From Frateuria aurantia DSM 6220 (GTDB taxonomy: Bacteria > Pseudomonadota > Gammaproteobacteria > Xanthomonadales > Rhodanobacteraceae), in assembly GCF_000242255.2 (NCBI RefSeq), contig NC_017033.1, positions 1,054,001-1,118,000 on the forward strand: a stretch of 64,000 nucleotides of DNA. Reading direction: 5' to 3'. Below the pieces are notes generated by a model, which did not search any database, was not told the DNA's origin, and worked only from the letters and a program-made list of their open reading frames with translations. Position numbers and translations under genes: made by a program. This document shows positions 1 through 7,506 of this stretch, piece by piece (position 1 is the stretch's first letter; the number at the start of each line of letters is the position of its first letter).

Positions 1-167
1 TCGCGCTCGATTTCGGCCCAGCGCTTGATGGCCAGGCCATAGTCCGTACCGAGGGGCTCTTCCTTTCGTGGTTTGCCGCCGTGGTCGTAGTAGTAATAGG
101 AGCGAGTCCCGCGCTTGCGGATCCGCAAGTGCGGGATAGCCCCGGGGTTGGATGGCCTTCGGCCCAT
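1..167 (-). CDS. int: prophage tyrosine integrase, N-terminal part (cut by window edge)
   Basis: Reading leftward from an ATG at 167, the first 55 codons begin MGRRPSNPGAI and contain a basic stretch followed by SYYYYDHGGKPRKEEPLGTD. This resembles the N-terminal arm-binding segment of phage tyrosine integrases (lambda/P22 type). The catalytic domain lies outside the window. Two bases separate it from the DUF4224 gene upstream, the usual excisionase-integrase arrangement. Its leftward direction at the prophage edge implies that the left attachment site lies just beyond position 1. The family call rests on only about 55 residues and on position, so it is a good inference rather than proof. Confidence 0.7.
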   Translation of the reverse strand, partial: MGRRPSNPGAIPHLRIRKRGTRSYYYYDHGGKPRKEEPLGTDYGLAIKRWAEIER

Positions 168-168
168 G

Positions 169-390
169 TCATGCCCTTGCTTTGTTGGAGGCCCAGCGTT
201 TGGTAGGCTGCTGTGAGCTGGTTTCGCCCTCAATCGCGCTACGGGTAACGATCGGCCAGCCGCCGGCGTCCAAGTGGTGCCGGATGCCATTCGATACCAG
301 CACACGGATCTGTTTCTTTCGTGTGTAGGCCCGCAGGTAAGCCGCGAGCTCGGTTTTGCTCAGAGCAATCTTTTCCGCCGCTCCCATCAC
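169..390 (-). CDS. DUF4224-like prophage protein next to integrase
   Basis: This 73-residue protein has the pattern LSKTELAAYL, then an NGIRHHLDAGGWPIV segment typical of DUF4224. These small proteins are encoded immediately upstream of phage integrases. They are thought to act with the integrase, perhaps as directionality factors, although a biochemical role is not established. The gene overlaps its upstream neighbour by four bases (ATGA) and ends two bases before the integrase start, so the three genes are probably translationally coupled. Confidence 0.7.
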   Translation of the reverse strand: MMGAAEKIALSKTELAAYLRAYTRKKQIRVLVSNGIRHHLDAGGWPIVTRSAIEGETSSQQPTKRWASNKARA

Positions 391-635
391 GCTCCCTCAC
401 GATTTCGCGCCATGGCGCCGTCGATGGCAATGTCCATTGCCTTTCCAATGAGCATCGTTGCTCCTGATGCATCGTCATCCACTAGAAAAGGCGGCTCGAT
501 CATGCCGGCGGTAAATCCAGTTTCAGGGTCGGGAGACTCGATCGCTGCGAATCGTTCGGAATGGTCTCGAAGCCATCGGTAGCGCCGCGCATCCAGCATT
601 GCCATTTCGAAATCTGCTGTGTCGATGCCCTGCAT
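387..635 (-). CDS. hypothetical phage early protein (82 aa)
   Basis: An 82-residue acidic protein. The segment MLDARRYRWLRDH near the N-terminus is common in small early proteins of temperate phages infecting proteobacteria. No catalytic motif, signal peptide or membrane segment is visible. It sits in a tight leftward operon, overlapping the DUF4224 gene by four bases and lying two bases from the gene upstream. Function unknown. Confidence 0.6.
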   Translation of the reverse strand: MQGIDTADFEMAMLDARRYRWLRDHSERFAAIESPDPETGFTAGMIEPPFLVDDDASGATMLIGKAMDIAIDGAMARNREGA

Positions 636-636
636 A

Positions 637-864
637 TCAGTTCATCCTCCGAAGCATTAGTGCGGGCTCCGATCCTTTTGCCTGCTCTACTCGCTTATCC
701 ATCCAGTCCGCCGTTGCCTCCTCTCCCGCGAGTGCTCGCATCGCCTCAATGACGCCGATCATGAGCAGATCCAGGTAGTCAGCTCTGGATTCCATGTCAG
801 GTAGCTCATCCATGAACCCAAGGGCGGCAATGACTTCTGCAGCGCTTTTGTCTTGATCAACCAT
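637..864 (-). CDS. hypothetical phage early protein (75 aa)
   Basis: A 75-residue, mostly helical acidic protein starting MVDQDKSAAEVIAALGF. The chosen ATG at 864 overlaps the end of the upstream secreted-protein gene by eight bases, which suggests translational coupling. An in-frame ATG at 885 would add seven residues. No known domain is recognised. It is part of the leftward early operon. Confidence 0.55.
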   Translation of the reverse strand: MVDQDKSAAEVIAALGFMDELPDMESRADYLDLLMIGVIEAMRALAGEEATADWMDKRVEQAKGSEPALMLRRMN

Positions 865-1138
865 AGTTCTGTTTCTCACATTCATTGCGTGCGGCCAGCC
901 CTGCAGCTGCAGGCGGCATTGGCGTGGTGGTGTAGATGGCCCGGATCGTGCCGGCGGCGGCCGGGCGAGCATCGGGCGGGAGTTCCTGCAGGCCGGCCAG
1001 CATCTGGTCCAGCGATACCCCGGCGGCGCGGGCCTGCTCTGCGGTGGATGCGACTTGGGCGAGTGAGCTGCACCAGGTAGAAGTTGCCGGTGCCGGCTGC
1101 GATGCCAGCGTGGCGGCGAAGAGCAGGGCGGGGATCAC
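857..1138 (-). CDS. small exported protein of unknown function
   Basis: This 93-residue protein starts with a short hydrophobic segment (MIPALLFAATLASQPA) that resembles a signal peptide, with possible cleavage after residues 13-18. The mature part has two cysteines and a proline/alanine-rich region. It would act in the periplasm or envelope. It lies within the leftward early operon and overlaps its neighbours on both sides by a few bases. Function unknown; the signal peptide call is moderate because the positively charged n-region is missing. Confidence 0.5.
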   Translation of the reverse strand: MIPALLFAATLASQPAPATSTWCSSLAQVASTAEQARAAGVSLDQMLAGLQELPPDARPAAAGTIRAIYTTTPMPPAAAGLAARNECEKQNYG

Positions 1139-1392
1139 TGAGTTCCCTGGATCTGTAAGCTAGGCCGACCGATCGGGCGAGCGGAGGTCGCATCAATGGC
1201 CGCCGGCAACTGACCCACTTCGTCGGCGAGGCGGATAGCGTCGATCTCGACCTTCACTGCGTTGATGTAGGTCCCAGCGACCAATGCCGTGGCTTTGGCC
1301 CGCTCGATGACCTCGGGGTTCGACTCCGGATCACCCAAGGATTCCAGCATTGCAACCAGGTGATCTCGCACATCGGACATCTTGTTCTTCAT
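1135..1392 (-). CDS. hypothetical phage protein (85 aa)
   Basis: An 85-residue protein containing ESNPEVIERAKATALVAG followed by a helix rich in valine and isoleucine. Proteins with a similar layout sit next to HNH or replication genes in many prophages and may be small DNA-associated helical proteins, but no assigned function is known to me. It overlaps the HNH gene upstream and the exported protein gene downstream by four bases each. Confidence 0.6.
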   Translation of the reverse strand: MKNKMSDVRDHLVAMLESLGDPESNPEVIERAKATALVAGTYINAVKVEIDAIRLADEVGQLPAAIDATSARPIGRPSLQIQGTQ

Positions 1393-2072
1393 GACTGCTG
1401 CCTTTTGTTGATCTTGCGTTGTAGGGCACCCTTGAGCTGGATGAGCTGGGCGACTTCCTTGGGATATCGGGTGTGGTAGCTGTTCCGGCGCATCAGTTCG
1501 GCTCGGCTAAGCAGCTCGAGTCGGTCGGCCGTGATAAGTGAGGCCTCAACGGTTGCGCAGCCTGGCTTGAACACCACGGCGTGACCCGGCGGAATGGGGC
1601 CATGGACTGCCTCCCAGACGAGGCGGTGTACAGCGACCCACCGTCTGGCCGGGTAAAGCGAGGGATCGTCGGTGACCTTGCGTTCAAGGTAGCCATCCCT
1701 GCAGATTCGCTCGCTACCAATTGGCCGGTAGTTGTGCTGAGCAGCGCCGGCCATCTTTCCAGCCTTGAATTGAGTTTCAGCCATTCGACCCGGGGCCCAG
1801 CCTGGAGGATGCTTCTTGCCTTTGTTGGCAGGAGTTTGGCCAGGCTTGAATTGGGTGGCGATCATGCGCGGATTTGTCCGTCCTCGAGCGATGCGGCCGG
1901 AGACATCGCTGGCCATGAAGGCCTCGCTTTTCCTGACGCCGAGTGTGGCGGCCCGCCCGTAGATTGCCGGCTTGGACCTGCCCATGCGGCGGGATAGATC
2001 TGCGCAGGTGATGTCGGGGAAGAACTCACGAACCATGGCGTCTTCTGCCTTTGTCCAGGGTCGACGGCTCAT
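1389..2072 (-). CDS. HNH endonuclease with N-terminal Myb/SANT-like domain
   Basis: A 227-residue protein. Residues 1-50 (RRPWTKAEDAMVREFF and SKPAIYGRAATLGV) resemble a helix-turn-helix of the SANT/Myb type found on phage HNH nucleases. Residues about 70-105 carry a basic linker with FKPGQTPANKGKKHPPGW, a signature of this family. The C-terminal half contains the HNH-type core VAVHRLVWEAVHGPIPPGHA. Such proteins cut or nick phage DNA and can behave as free-standing homing nucleases. It is encoded in the leftward early operon, overlapping genes on both sides by four bases. Confidence 0.8.
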   Translation of the reverse strand: MSRRPWTKAEDAMVREFFPDITCADLSRRMGRSKPAIYGRAATLGVRKSEAFMASDVSGRIARGRTNPRMIATQFKPGQTPANKGKKHPPGWAPGRMAETQFKAGKMAGAAQHNYRPIGSERICRDGYLERKVTDDPSLYPARRWVAVHRLVWEAVHGPIPPGHAVVFKPGCATVEASLITADRLELLSRAELMRRNSYHTRYPKEVAQLIQLKGALQRKINKRQQS

Positions 2073-2419
2073 GCCAATGCCCTCCGGCCAATATCAGTCA
2101 GGTCATACCTGCCCTTGCCGGCGTGGCGTAGCAGGCCTGTACGAGCGAGGCGGCGGAGCTTTCCGGGCGGTAGCGCGACGGCACCGGAGGCGAACAGCTG
2201 GATCTCGCCGCGCTCGGCCGGCAGGACCAGCTCGGGGTTGATCGGATCGGCCGGCGCGGCCGGGATCTCAGCAGCGGTATTGCCGGGCATGCTTCCGTAG
2301 CCTATTTTCGCCAGCCCCTGTTCGGCCTTGCGGACCATGTCCTGGGCCGATTCGCTCTCGCGCCAGTTGGGGTAATCCTCGAGCCAGTGATCGAGGAACG
2401 TTTCTGCCGGGGAGGCCAT
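2069..2419 (-). CDS. hypothetical phage protein, possible C-terminal winged helix
   Basis: This 116-residue protein has a hydrophilic N-terminal half and a C-terminal segment (GKLRRLARTGLLRHAGKGRY) shaped like a winged-helix recognition region. It may therefore bind nucleic acid, but no family is recognised. It overlaps the HNH gene by four bases and shares its operon. Confidence 0.55.
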   Translation of the reverse strand: MASPAETFLDHWLEDYPNWRESESAQDMVRKAEQGLAKIGYGSMPGNTAAEIPAAPADPINPELVLPAERGEIQLFASGAVALPPGKLRRLARTGLLRHAGKGRYDLTDIGRRALA

Positions 2420-2445
2420 AACGGTGGTTCCTGTGTAGCCGCCAG

Positions 2446-2697
2446 CTATCGAGCGGCGATGTGGGTGGTCAGCATTTCATTGAGTGCTGGAGGGATATCG
2501 GGGAAGTGCAGCCAGGGCTGCTTGAATTGCGGGGCCCAACTGCATTCGCCTGCTGCGTCTCCGACGCAATTCCTTCGACACCAGGCGTTAGGCTTGCCAT
2601 TGAGGACCTTGACCCGGACGCGGTGGAGCCGTGAGTCAAACCAACCATCAAGTGGCTGGAACATGTCGATGGTCGGCACAGAGTTATCGATGGCCAT
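2446..2697 (-). CDS. hypothetical phage protein (83 aa)
   Basis: This 83-residue protein has paired cysteines (CRRNC then GEC) and several tryptophans. No family is recognised. It lies directly downstream of ssb on the minus strand with a 17-base gap, so it is probably co-transcribed with it. Phage early proteins of this size are often inhibitors or recombination accessories, but nothing here supports a specific role. Confidence 0.5.
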   Translation of the reverse strand: MAIDNSVPTIDMFQPLDGWFDSRLHRVRVKVLNGKPNAWCRRNCVGDAAGECSWAPQFKQPWLHFPDIPPALNEMLTTHIAAR

Positions 2698-2714
2698 CTG
2701 CAGGCCTCCGTTGG

Positions 2715-3194
2715 CTAGAAGGGGATATCGTCGTCATCGAAGGGCGGGGCGCCCTGATCCGGCGGAGGCTCGTGTTGCTGGGCATGGCCGCGCTGGTTGG
2801 CCTGCTGGCCACGACCGCGGGAATTGCCGGGCTGCTGCCGGTTGCCGCTGGATCCACCATCGCCACTCAGCATCTGCATATCGGTGGCGATCACTTCCGT
2901 GGTGAAGCGCTTGATGCCTTCCTTGTCGGTGTATTCCTTGGTGCGCAGCGAGCCTTCGATGTAGACCTGCCGGCCCTTGCGGAGATACTCCTGGGCAATC
3001 TCGCCCAGCTTTCCGAATAGCACGACGCGGTGCCATTCGGTGCGCTCCTGCCGCTGGCCGGACTGCTTGTCGTTCCAGGTCTCGGCTGTGGCGACGCGGA
3101 GCTGGCAGACGGCTGTGCCGCCGCCGGTGTATCGCAGCTCCGGATCGCCACCGAGGTTGCCGACCAGGATGACCTTGTTGATGCCGCGGGCCAT
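2715..3194 (-). CDS. ssb: single-stranded DNA-binding protein
   Basis: This 159-residue protein matches bacterial SSB. The OB-fold N-terminal domain (residues 1-110) contains [34 protein letters not shown] and [20 protein letters not shown] glycine/glutamine-rich linker follows, and the tail ends DDDDIPF, the acidic C-terminal hook that recruits replication and repair proteins. Length is normal for the family. It coats single-stranded DNA during phage replication and recombination. The start ATG overlaps the stop of the upstream gene by one base. Confidence 0.95.
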   Translation of the reverse strand: MARGINKVILVGNLGGDPELRYTGGGTAVCQLRVATAETWNDKQSGQRQERTEWHRVVLFGKLGEIAQEYLRKGRQVYIEGSLRTKEYTDKEGIKRFTTEVIATDMQMLSGDGGSSGNRQQPGNSRGRGQQANQRGHAQQHEPPPDQGAPPFDDDDIPF

Positions 3195-3496
3195 CAGTGG
3201 GCAGGCGCCGGGGAGGTGGCAGTCGAGCGCATTTTTGCGGCGTGGAAGTCCAAAATCACCGAGAGCCACAGCCGGATAGCGTTGGGTGTAAATCCAGCCC
3301 GGATCAAGGCCTGATCAGCTGCGCTTGAGGCTTGCGGATCTTCCGAAGCGCTGCACATCGCGAGGCCCCCAACCATGGCCATCAACTGGCCTTTGATGGA
3401 CATGACTTCAGCAACAAACTCAGCCTCACCAGAGGCTTCGGCGCGTTTAGCTATCGAATCGACAAGGTCCTTGAACGACTTTTTTTCGTGAATCAC
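3194..3496 (-). CDS. hypothetical phage protein upstream of ssb
   Basis: A 100-residue protein read from a GTG at 3496, preceded by GGAGAG seven bases upstream. The longer reading upstream is proline-rich and unlike protein. The sequence ([20 protein letters not shown], then helices) shows no recognised domain. It is in the same operon as ssb, touching it by one base, so a role in phage DNA metabolism is plausible but unproven. Confidence 0.55.
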   Translation of the reverse strand: MIHEKKSFKDLVDSIAKRAEASGEAEFVAEVMSIKGQLMAMVGGLAMCSASEDPQASSAADQALIRAGFTPNAIRLWLSVILDFHAAKMRSTATSPAPAH

Positions 3497-3581
3497 GGCA
3501 TGACTCTCCCGTGCCGGCCCAAAGAGCCAGTAGCAAAATGTGTGTTGTGGGGTGACCGGTGAGCGCCGGCCGCGCGGTGGG

Positions 3582-3857
3582 TCAGGAGGCTTGGGCTGCG
3601 TTGTCGGTGGTGCTGGGAAGAGTGGCGTCCTCGATTTGGATGCCGAGTCCAATCTTGCTCACAAGGTCATCCTGGGAGGCGAGGTCAGCGCGGATGTGCT
3701 TGCGAACCACGTAGGCAATAGCCTGGGCCTTGGATGGTGCTCGGACCAGGTAGTCTCGGGCCAAGCCGGCTTCGCGGGGCGCATCGATCAGCTCATTCGT
3801 CACGAGGTAGATCCGTGCCTTGGCAGGCTGGCCTGTATCGGTCGGGCCGTGTCTCAC
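3582..3857 (-). CDS. hypothetical phage protein (91 aa)
   Basis: A GTG start at 3857 is chosen because a strong GGAGGT lies five bases upstream. The 91-residue product contains AKARIYLVTNELIDAPREAG and a basic, helical middle (YLVRAPSKAQAIAYVVRKH). This resembles small phage proteins that carry an R-A-x-x-x-A-x-x-Y-V signature and accompany ssb, but their role is unknown to me. It overlaps the tiny membrane-protein gene upstream by four bases (GTGA). Confidence 0.6.
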   Translation of the reverse strand: MRHGPTDTGQPAKARIYLVTNELIDAPREAGLARDYLVRAPSKAQAIAYVVRKHIRADLASQDDLVSKIGLGIQIEDATLPSTTDNAAQAS

Positions 3858-3997
3858 GAGCCACCTCCGAGCATGCCGGCAAAGGCCAGGGTAAACATGG
3901 AGCCAAGGAAGATGCCGGCGGCCATGTATGCGGCGCGCAGAGCTTGCCCGCGGCCGGTGGTGATGGGAGGGATGTAACCCATGTTGGTGATCTCCAT
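3854..3997 (-). CDS. small single-pass membrane protein (47 aa)
   Basis: A short reading frame from ATG 3997 to TGA at 3854 encodes MEITNMGYIPPITTGRGQAL followed by one hydrophobic helix (AAGIFLGSMFTLAFAGML) and a glycine-rich end. It is coupled to the downstream gene by a GTGA overlap and is the first leftward gene before the inserted diguanylate cyclase. Its size and topology suggest an inner-membrane peptide of unknown function. Confidence 0.5.
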   Translation of the reverse strand: MEITNMGYIPPITTGRGQALRAAYMAAGIFLGSMFTLAFAGMLGGGS

Positions 3998-4171
3998 CCG
4001 CCCGGGGGCGGTTCTGCGTGAGATGTCTCACAGTTGTGGCGGTGCGGCCTAAAAATGAATGAGCGAGCGACGCAAGACTTGTATAGGATCAGCGGTTGCT
4101 CGGCGGTTCGAGCTGAAATCCCTGCTGATTGCAGTTGCTATGTGGATCTGAAACGTAATGTGTCACCTGTA

Positions 4172-5326
4172 ATGCCTATGCATGGATATTCGTCGCTACC
4201 CCCGCTCCTGTTCCTGACTGGACTCATTTGTGCGGCTGGCTTTTCAATGGTCTTGAGGGCGCTCGGTGACGAAAGGGCGTACAAGTACTGGGCATTGAGT
4301 CTGTGGGCAGGTGTCTTTTCAGCTGCCTTGATCATCATCTTCCCCAGTCACCGTCCTTTGGCTGTGGTCGTGTTAGGCCACGCCGCACTGGCTGCATCAC
4401 AAGTCCTTTTGATTGCTGGCTTTTTCAGGTACTGCCGCCTGAAGTGGAGCGTTACAGCTCTGATTGTTCCTGCTGTTGCCTACACGGCTGCTCAGACGGC
4501 GCTGTATCTGTTCGGGCTAGGAAGCTTCCCTAGATTCGCTCTGTACAGCCTTGCTGTTGCAGTTTGGGATATTTGGTCCGTCCAGCTTCTTTTGCGATAC
4601 CTCCCGGGACAGGCTTTTTACGGGAGTCGTCTTGCCGTGCTCGTGATCTCGGTGCATGCGGCATTGCATACCTTCAGCCTTATCCTGGCTTCGTCGGACC
4701 TTTTGTTTGGACTCGCGAAGAGCGCCAGTGAGTCGCTGCCGATCTACTACATTGCGATTTGCATGAGCTTGGCGAAGGCCTTTGCGTTGCTTGCGATGGT
4801 CATCGAAAAGCTGATCAACGATCTAAAGATTGCCGCCGAAATTGATGGCATGACAGGCCTTGCAAATAGATCCTCGCTCATAGATCGGGGCGAAGAATTG
4901 CTCATGCGGTGCAGAGAAGAGGGCGTCAAATTCGCTGTCTTGTTCGTGGATATCGACCAATTCAAAGCAATCAATGACGACTTGGGGCACCACGCTGGGG
5001 ACATTGCCCTAAAAGCATTCGCATCGATCGTCAAAGACATCTTCGACGAAGAGGATGACATCTGTGGCCGCTATGGTGGTGAGGAGTTCGTCTGCCTCCT
5101 TACAGGCGATTCGGCCACCAACGTTGTGCGGAAGTCTGAGATGCTGCGTAGCAGGCTGGCTCACAAACCGATCCGGATCGGTGGGCATGCGCTAACCATG
5201 ACGGTAAGTATTGGCGTCGCAACTGATGATGGTGAGATCTGCCTGCTTAGACTGATCAAACGAGCTGATGGCGCACTATATGAGTCCAAGAACTCAGGTC
5301 GAGATCGCGTCACTCTGGCAGTCTGA
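4172..5326 (+). CDS. membrane-bound diguanylate cyclase (GGDEF domain)
   Basis: The 384-residue product has about six to seven hydrophobic helices in residues 5-215, then a C-terminal GGDEF domain. That domain contains DGMTGLANRSSL, LFVDIDQFKAINDDLGHHAG and the active-site GRYGGEEF, so it should make cyclic di-GMP from two GTP at the inner membrane. The inhibitory I-site (RxxD five residues before GGEEF) is absent, since the equivalent residues are acidic. ATG 4172 is chosen just before the first membrane helix; an ATG at 4055 would add 39 residues, and neither has a clear ribosome site. It runs opposite to the flanking early genes and looks like an accessory gene in the prophage. Confidence 0.85.
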   Translation: MPMHGYSSLPPLLFLTGLICAAGFSMVLRALGDERAYKYWALSLWAGVFSAALIIIFPSHRPLAVVVLGHAALAASQVLLIAGFFRYCRLKWSVTALIVPAVAYTAAQTALYLFGLGSFPRFALYSLAVAVWDIWSVQLLLRYLPGQAFYGSRLAVLVISVHAALHTFSLILASSDLLFGLAKSASESLPIYYIAICMSLAKAFALLAMVIEKLINDLKIAAEIDGMTGLANRSSLIDRGEELLMRCREEGVKFAVLFVDIDQFKAINDDLGHHAGDIALKAFASIVKDIFDEEDDICGRYGGEEFVCLLTGDSATNVVRKSEMLRSRLAHKPIRIGGHALTMTVSIGVATDDGEICLLRLIKRADGALYESKNSGRDRVTLAV

Positions 5327-5392
5327 TCTTGAGGGCGGGCCTGACTCATCCTTGCTGGGTTAGAATCAGGCACCCGGTTGAATGGTGCTGGC

Positions 5393-5671
5393 ATGGCTAT
5401 TTGCGATAACCCAGACGTGATGGATAAGGTCTGGCAAGGCCTGGTTGATGTGGTCAGCCGATACGATCCGGCGATCCGTGGGCATCTTCAGCACTGGGTG
5501 CAAGAGGAGCTGGACCGGTTACCGCCAGAGGCGGGGCAGGCCTATCTACGTGCCTCCTCAGGGCGTGCTGTGATCGAGGCTGAGGAGCAGGCAGAGCTGT
5601 CTGCGATCCTGCGGTCACTGAAGAAGACGCTTCACGAGGATGCTCGAGGCAAATTGCGCGGAGTGGTCTAA
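5393..5671 (+). CDS. hypothetical protein (92 aa)
   Basis: This 92-residue, largely helical charged protein (MAICDNPDVMDKVWQGLVDV at the start, ending in a lysine-rich helix) lies 66 bases after the diguanylate cyclase gene on the same strand. No domain is recognised. It may be part of the same insertion. No convincing ribosome site decides between ATG 5393 and an upstream TTG at 5378. Confidence 0.45.
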   Translation: MAICDNPDVMDKVWQGLVDVVSRYDPAIRGHLQHWVQEELDRLPPEAGQAYLRASSGRAVIEAEEQAELSAILRSLKKTLHEDARGKLRGVV

Positions 5672-6094
5672 CAGGGCGTCTGCTTTCCAGCTGATCCGTA
5701 GTTGCGATGTTCGGATTGGACTGGCGACTGGGCATTTCCAGGGGATTTCGGAGTTTTCCATCGCGGTGCTGGGCGGCCGCCTCACGGCGTCCAGGCTGCT
5801 GTCTACAGCCGCCAGTCCAATGCCCCCGGCTACTCGCAGGGGCGGCGAGGTCATGTCACCCAGCGGTGGTTTGCGTCGTCCGAGGAGCGCGCTTGCACCG
5901 GGCCATGGCTGCCGAGGTTTTGTTGTGCACGCCCACTCACGGCTTGGACGCTCCGGACTGACTCCGGCTGCAAGGCATTGGGCTGCCGCCTGGCGGCCCC
6001 GCTACGGGCCATTCCTTTTCCCAGCGATGAGATGGCACTCCGGGTGTTCAGCGCCCCGGCCGGCGCAATTTCCAGGCGGCAGGCCAATGCCTAC
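5672..6094. other. region without a confident gene; decayed coding DNA
   Basis: No reading frame here looks like a globular protein. Two overlapping minus-strand frames (6087-5851 and 5854-5615) are open but have low-complexity, arginine/serine-rich translations. The minus-strand word GGCGCTGAACACCCGG near 6040 recurs in a diverged copy near 6610, together with a GTAGCGGG-containing block. The region may be the remains of small duplicated phage genes. Confidence 0.35.
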
Positions 6095-6526
6095 TCATGG
6101 GGTGAGCGGTTTGTCACTGTTCACAGGTATGCGGCCAGAGGAGATTACGTTGTTGATGAGCCGCGGGATGAGGTCAAACAGCTCGCGGTCCATGTGCTTG
6201 AAGTCAACGCAGTGGATCATTCGCAGGCGCTCATATGACTCGCATGTCTCTGGTGTCTGGGGGATGTTGAAGGCCCCGACAAGGTCATTCAGAGGGCAGA
6301 TGTCGAAGAAGCCGCTGCTTGAGCCGGATCTCTTCTGCCAATCTGAGATTGACTTACGCAATACGGCGCGCTGCTCAAGAGTTGCCCCATCCGGATCTGG
6401 CCATACGATCATGTCGATGAATGATGGCGCTCTCTTTATGGTTGAAAACACCATCGCTCCAGTGTCGATGGTCACTTCCTGCTTGGCTGCGCTACCGCCA
6501 AATAGGCGTGCGATGATCGCTTTCAT
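6095..6526 (-). CDS. hypothetical prophage protein (143 aa)
   Basis: A 143-residue protein starting MKAIIARLFGGSAAKQEV with mixed helix/strand character and no recognised motif or membrane segment. It is the first leftward gene below the operator-like region at 6838-6873, so it may be the promoter-proximal gene of the leftward early transcript. Function unknown. Confidence 0.5.
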   Translation of the reverse strand: MKAIIARLFGGSAAKQEVTIDTGAMVFSTIKRAPSFIDMIVWPDPDGATLEQRAVLRKSISDWQKRSGSSSGFFDICPLNDLVGAFNIPQTPETCESYERLRMIHCVDFKHMDRELFDLIPRLINNVISSGRIPVNSDKPLTP

Positions 6527-6800
6527 GCTTTGCTCGTTTTGGCGTCGAATTGTGATGAGGTCTGTCGGGCCCGCTACGGCCCTGTCCGACGCAAGAGGCG
6601 CCGAGTGTTCAGCGCCTCGGCCAGCGCAATCCCAAACCCCATCACAATGGCCACTGTCTCCAATGGCCGTTGCTGACCTCTATCCAGGCTGGTCAGGCCT
6701 TGGCTCCCTATGCATGTCCAGCGCAGCCTTGCGGGTGCGTGCTCCGGAGATCCTCAGGGAACCGTCCCGTTGTGAATGAGCGGGTGATGCGTGCCGGGCG
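6527..6800. other. non-coding or decayed stretch
   Basis: No supported gene. On the minus strand a frame ending at about 6585 reads IALAEALNTRRLLRRTGP before a stop. It resembles the end of a small membrane protein and is a diverged copy of sequence near 6040. No start with a ribosome site could be found for it. Confidence 0.3.
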
Positions 6801-6837
6801 TTTCGCGCCGGCAATCCAAATATAGGTACGACTATAT

Positions 6838-6873
6838 ATTCATGCAAGCATGCCTATTAAGCAAGCTTATATT
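6838..6873. promoter_or_regulatory. probable left operator (OL-like) with repressor half-sites
   Basis: An AT-rich intergenic stretch shares three words with the repressor/Cro intergenic region: TCATGCAAGCA at 6840-6850 (present inverted at 11469-11479), AAGCATGCCTATTA at 6846-6859 (one mismatch at 11486-11499), and AGCTTATAT at 6864-6872 (also 11443-11451). The shared words are seen directly. That they are repressor binding sites is an inference from their location on both sides of the immunity region. Confidence 0.55.
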
Positions 6874-6978
6874 TGTTCATCATTTGTTTATGATTCTGTG
6901 CATCCTGTACTTGGGCATGTAGAGCAGGCGCATACGCCTGACGAGGGTTACAATGGAGCCACCATCTAGGGGATAGAT

Positions 6979-7330
6979 ATGCTCAAGAGAATGTTGCTCG
7001 TTGCAGCCGGCTTGGCTATGTGTGGCCAGGCATATGCCATTACGTATGGCCAATATCAGGCCGCTGAGTCCGAGCCTGGGTCGGTTGCTGCTGGCGCTAT
7101 GGGCATGTACCTAGTGGGGGCTAATTGCCGGAGCTCAGATGACCAATGCCTACGCAAAGATTTCAGGTCATGGGGCGCTTTTTTGCCCGCCCGGTAAATT
7201 GAAGCTGGACGATAGGGTTGCCGCAGTATTGATAGATCAGGAGGCCCCCAAGGGCCATGCGACTGATGACACGGACATCGAGTCGATTCTGATTGCGGCC
7301 ATGGCTCAAGGCTTCCCCTGCAAGGAATGA
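6979..7330 (+). pseudogene. Rap1a/Tai-like small periplasmic protein, frameshifted
   Basis: The first frame gives a signal peptide (MLKRMLLVAAGLAMCGQAYA) and mature start ITYGQYQAAE, then breaks. Removing one G from the G5 run at 7116-7120 restores a frame that continues MYLVGLIAGAQMTNAYAKIS, then ALFCPPGKLKL and ends GFPCKE at 7330. The restored 116-residue protein has the conserved CPP and terminal FPC of the Rap1a/Tai family, members of which are immunity proteins against secreted amidase effectors; phage members are of unknown role. The insertion could be a real mutation, a slippage site or a sequencing error. Confidence 0.65.
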
Positions 7331-7353
7331 TCCAGGTTATCGGCTGGCGCTGA

Positions 7354-7506
7354 CAGGGAGGGTTGCTGATTGGTCTGATTGATGGTCGTCTGCACATGGT
7401 GGTCTTTACGCCACGCGCTGGCGCGGTGCACGTGATCAGCTTCCGCAAGGCCAACGCCAGAGAGGTTAAACTGTATGAAAAAAGCACCAAACCCCAGCAA
7501 GATTGA
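7354..7506 (+). pseudogene. BrnT-type toxin, C-terminal remnant
   Basis: Between a stop at 7351 and a stop at 7504, the frame reads IGLIDGRLHMVVFTPRAG then VHVISFRKANAREVKLYE, the second half of a BrnT ribonuclease toxin (normally about 90 residues). The N-terminal half, including the usual WDPxKAxxNxxKHGVxF segment, is missing and there is no good start codon. It overlaps the brnA start as in intact brnTA operons. The remnant should be inactive as a toxin. Confidence 0.65.

Noticed and set aside
5640-6779. 379-codon plus-strand frame
   Set aside because: It overlaps the better minus-strand gene 6095-6526 and has a serine/arginine-rich, non-globular translation.
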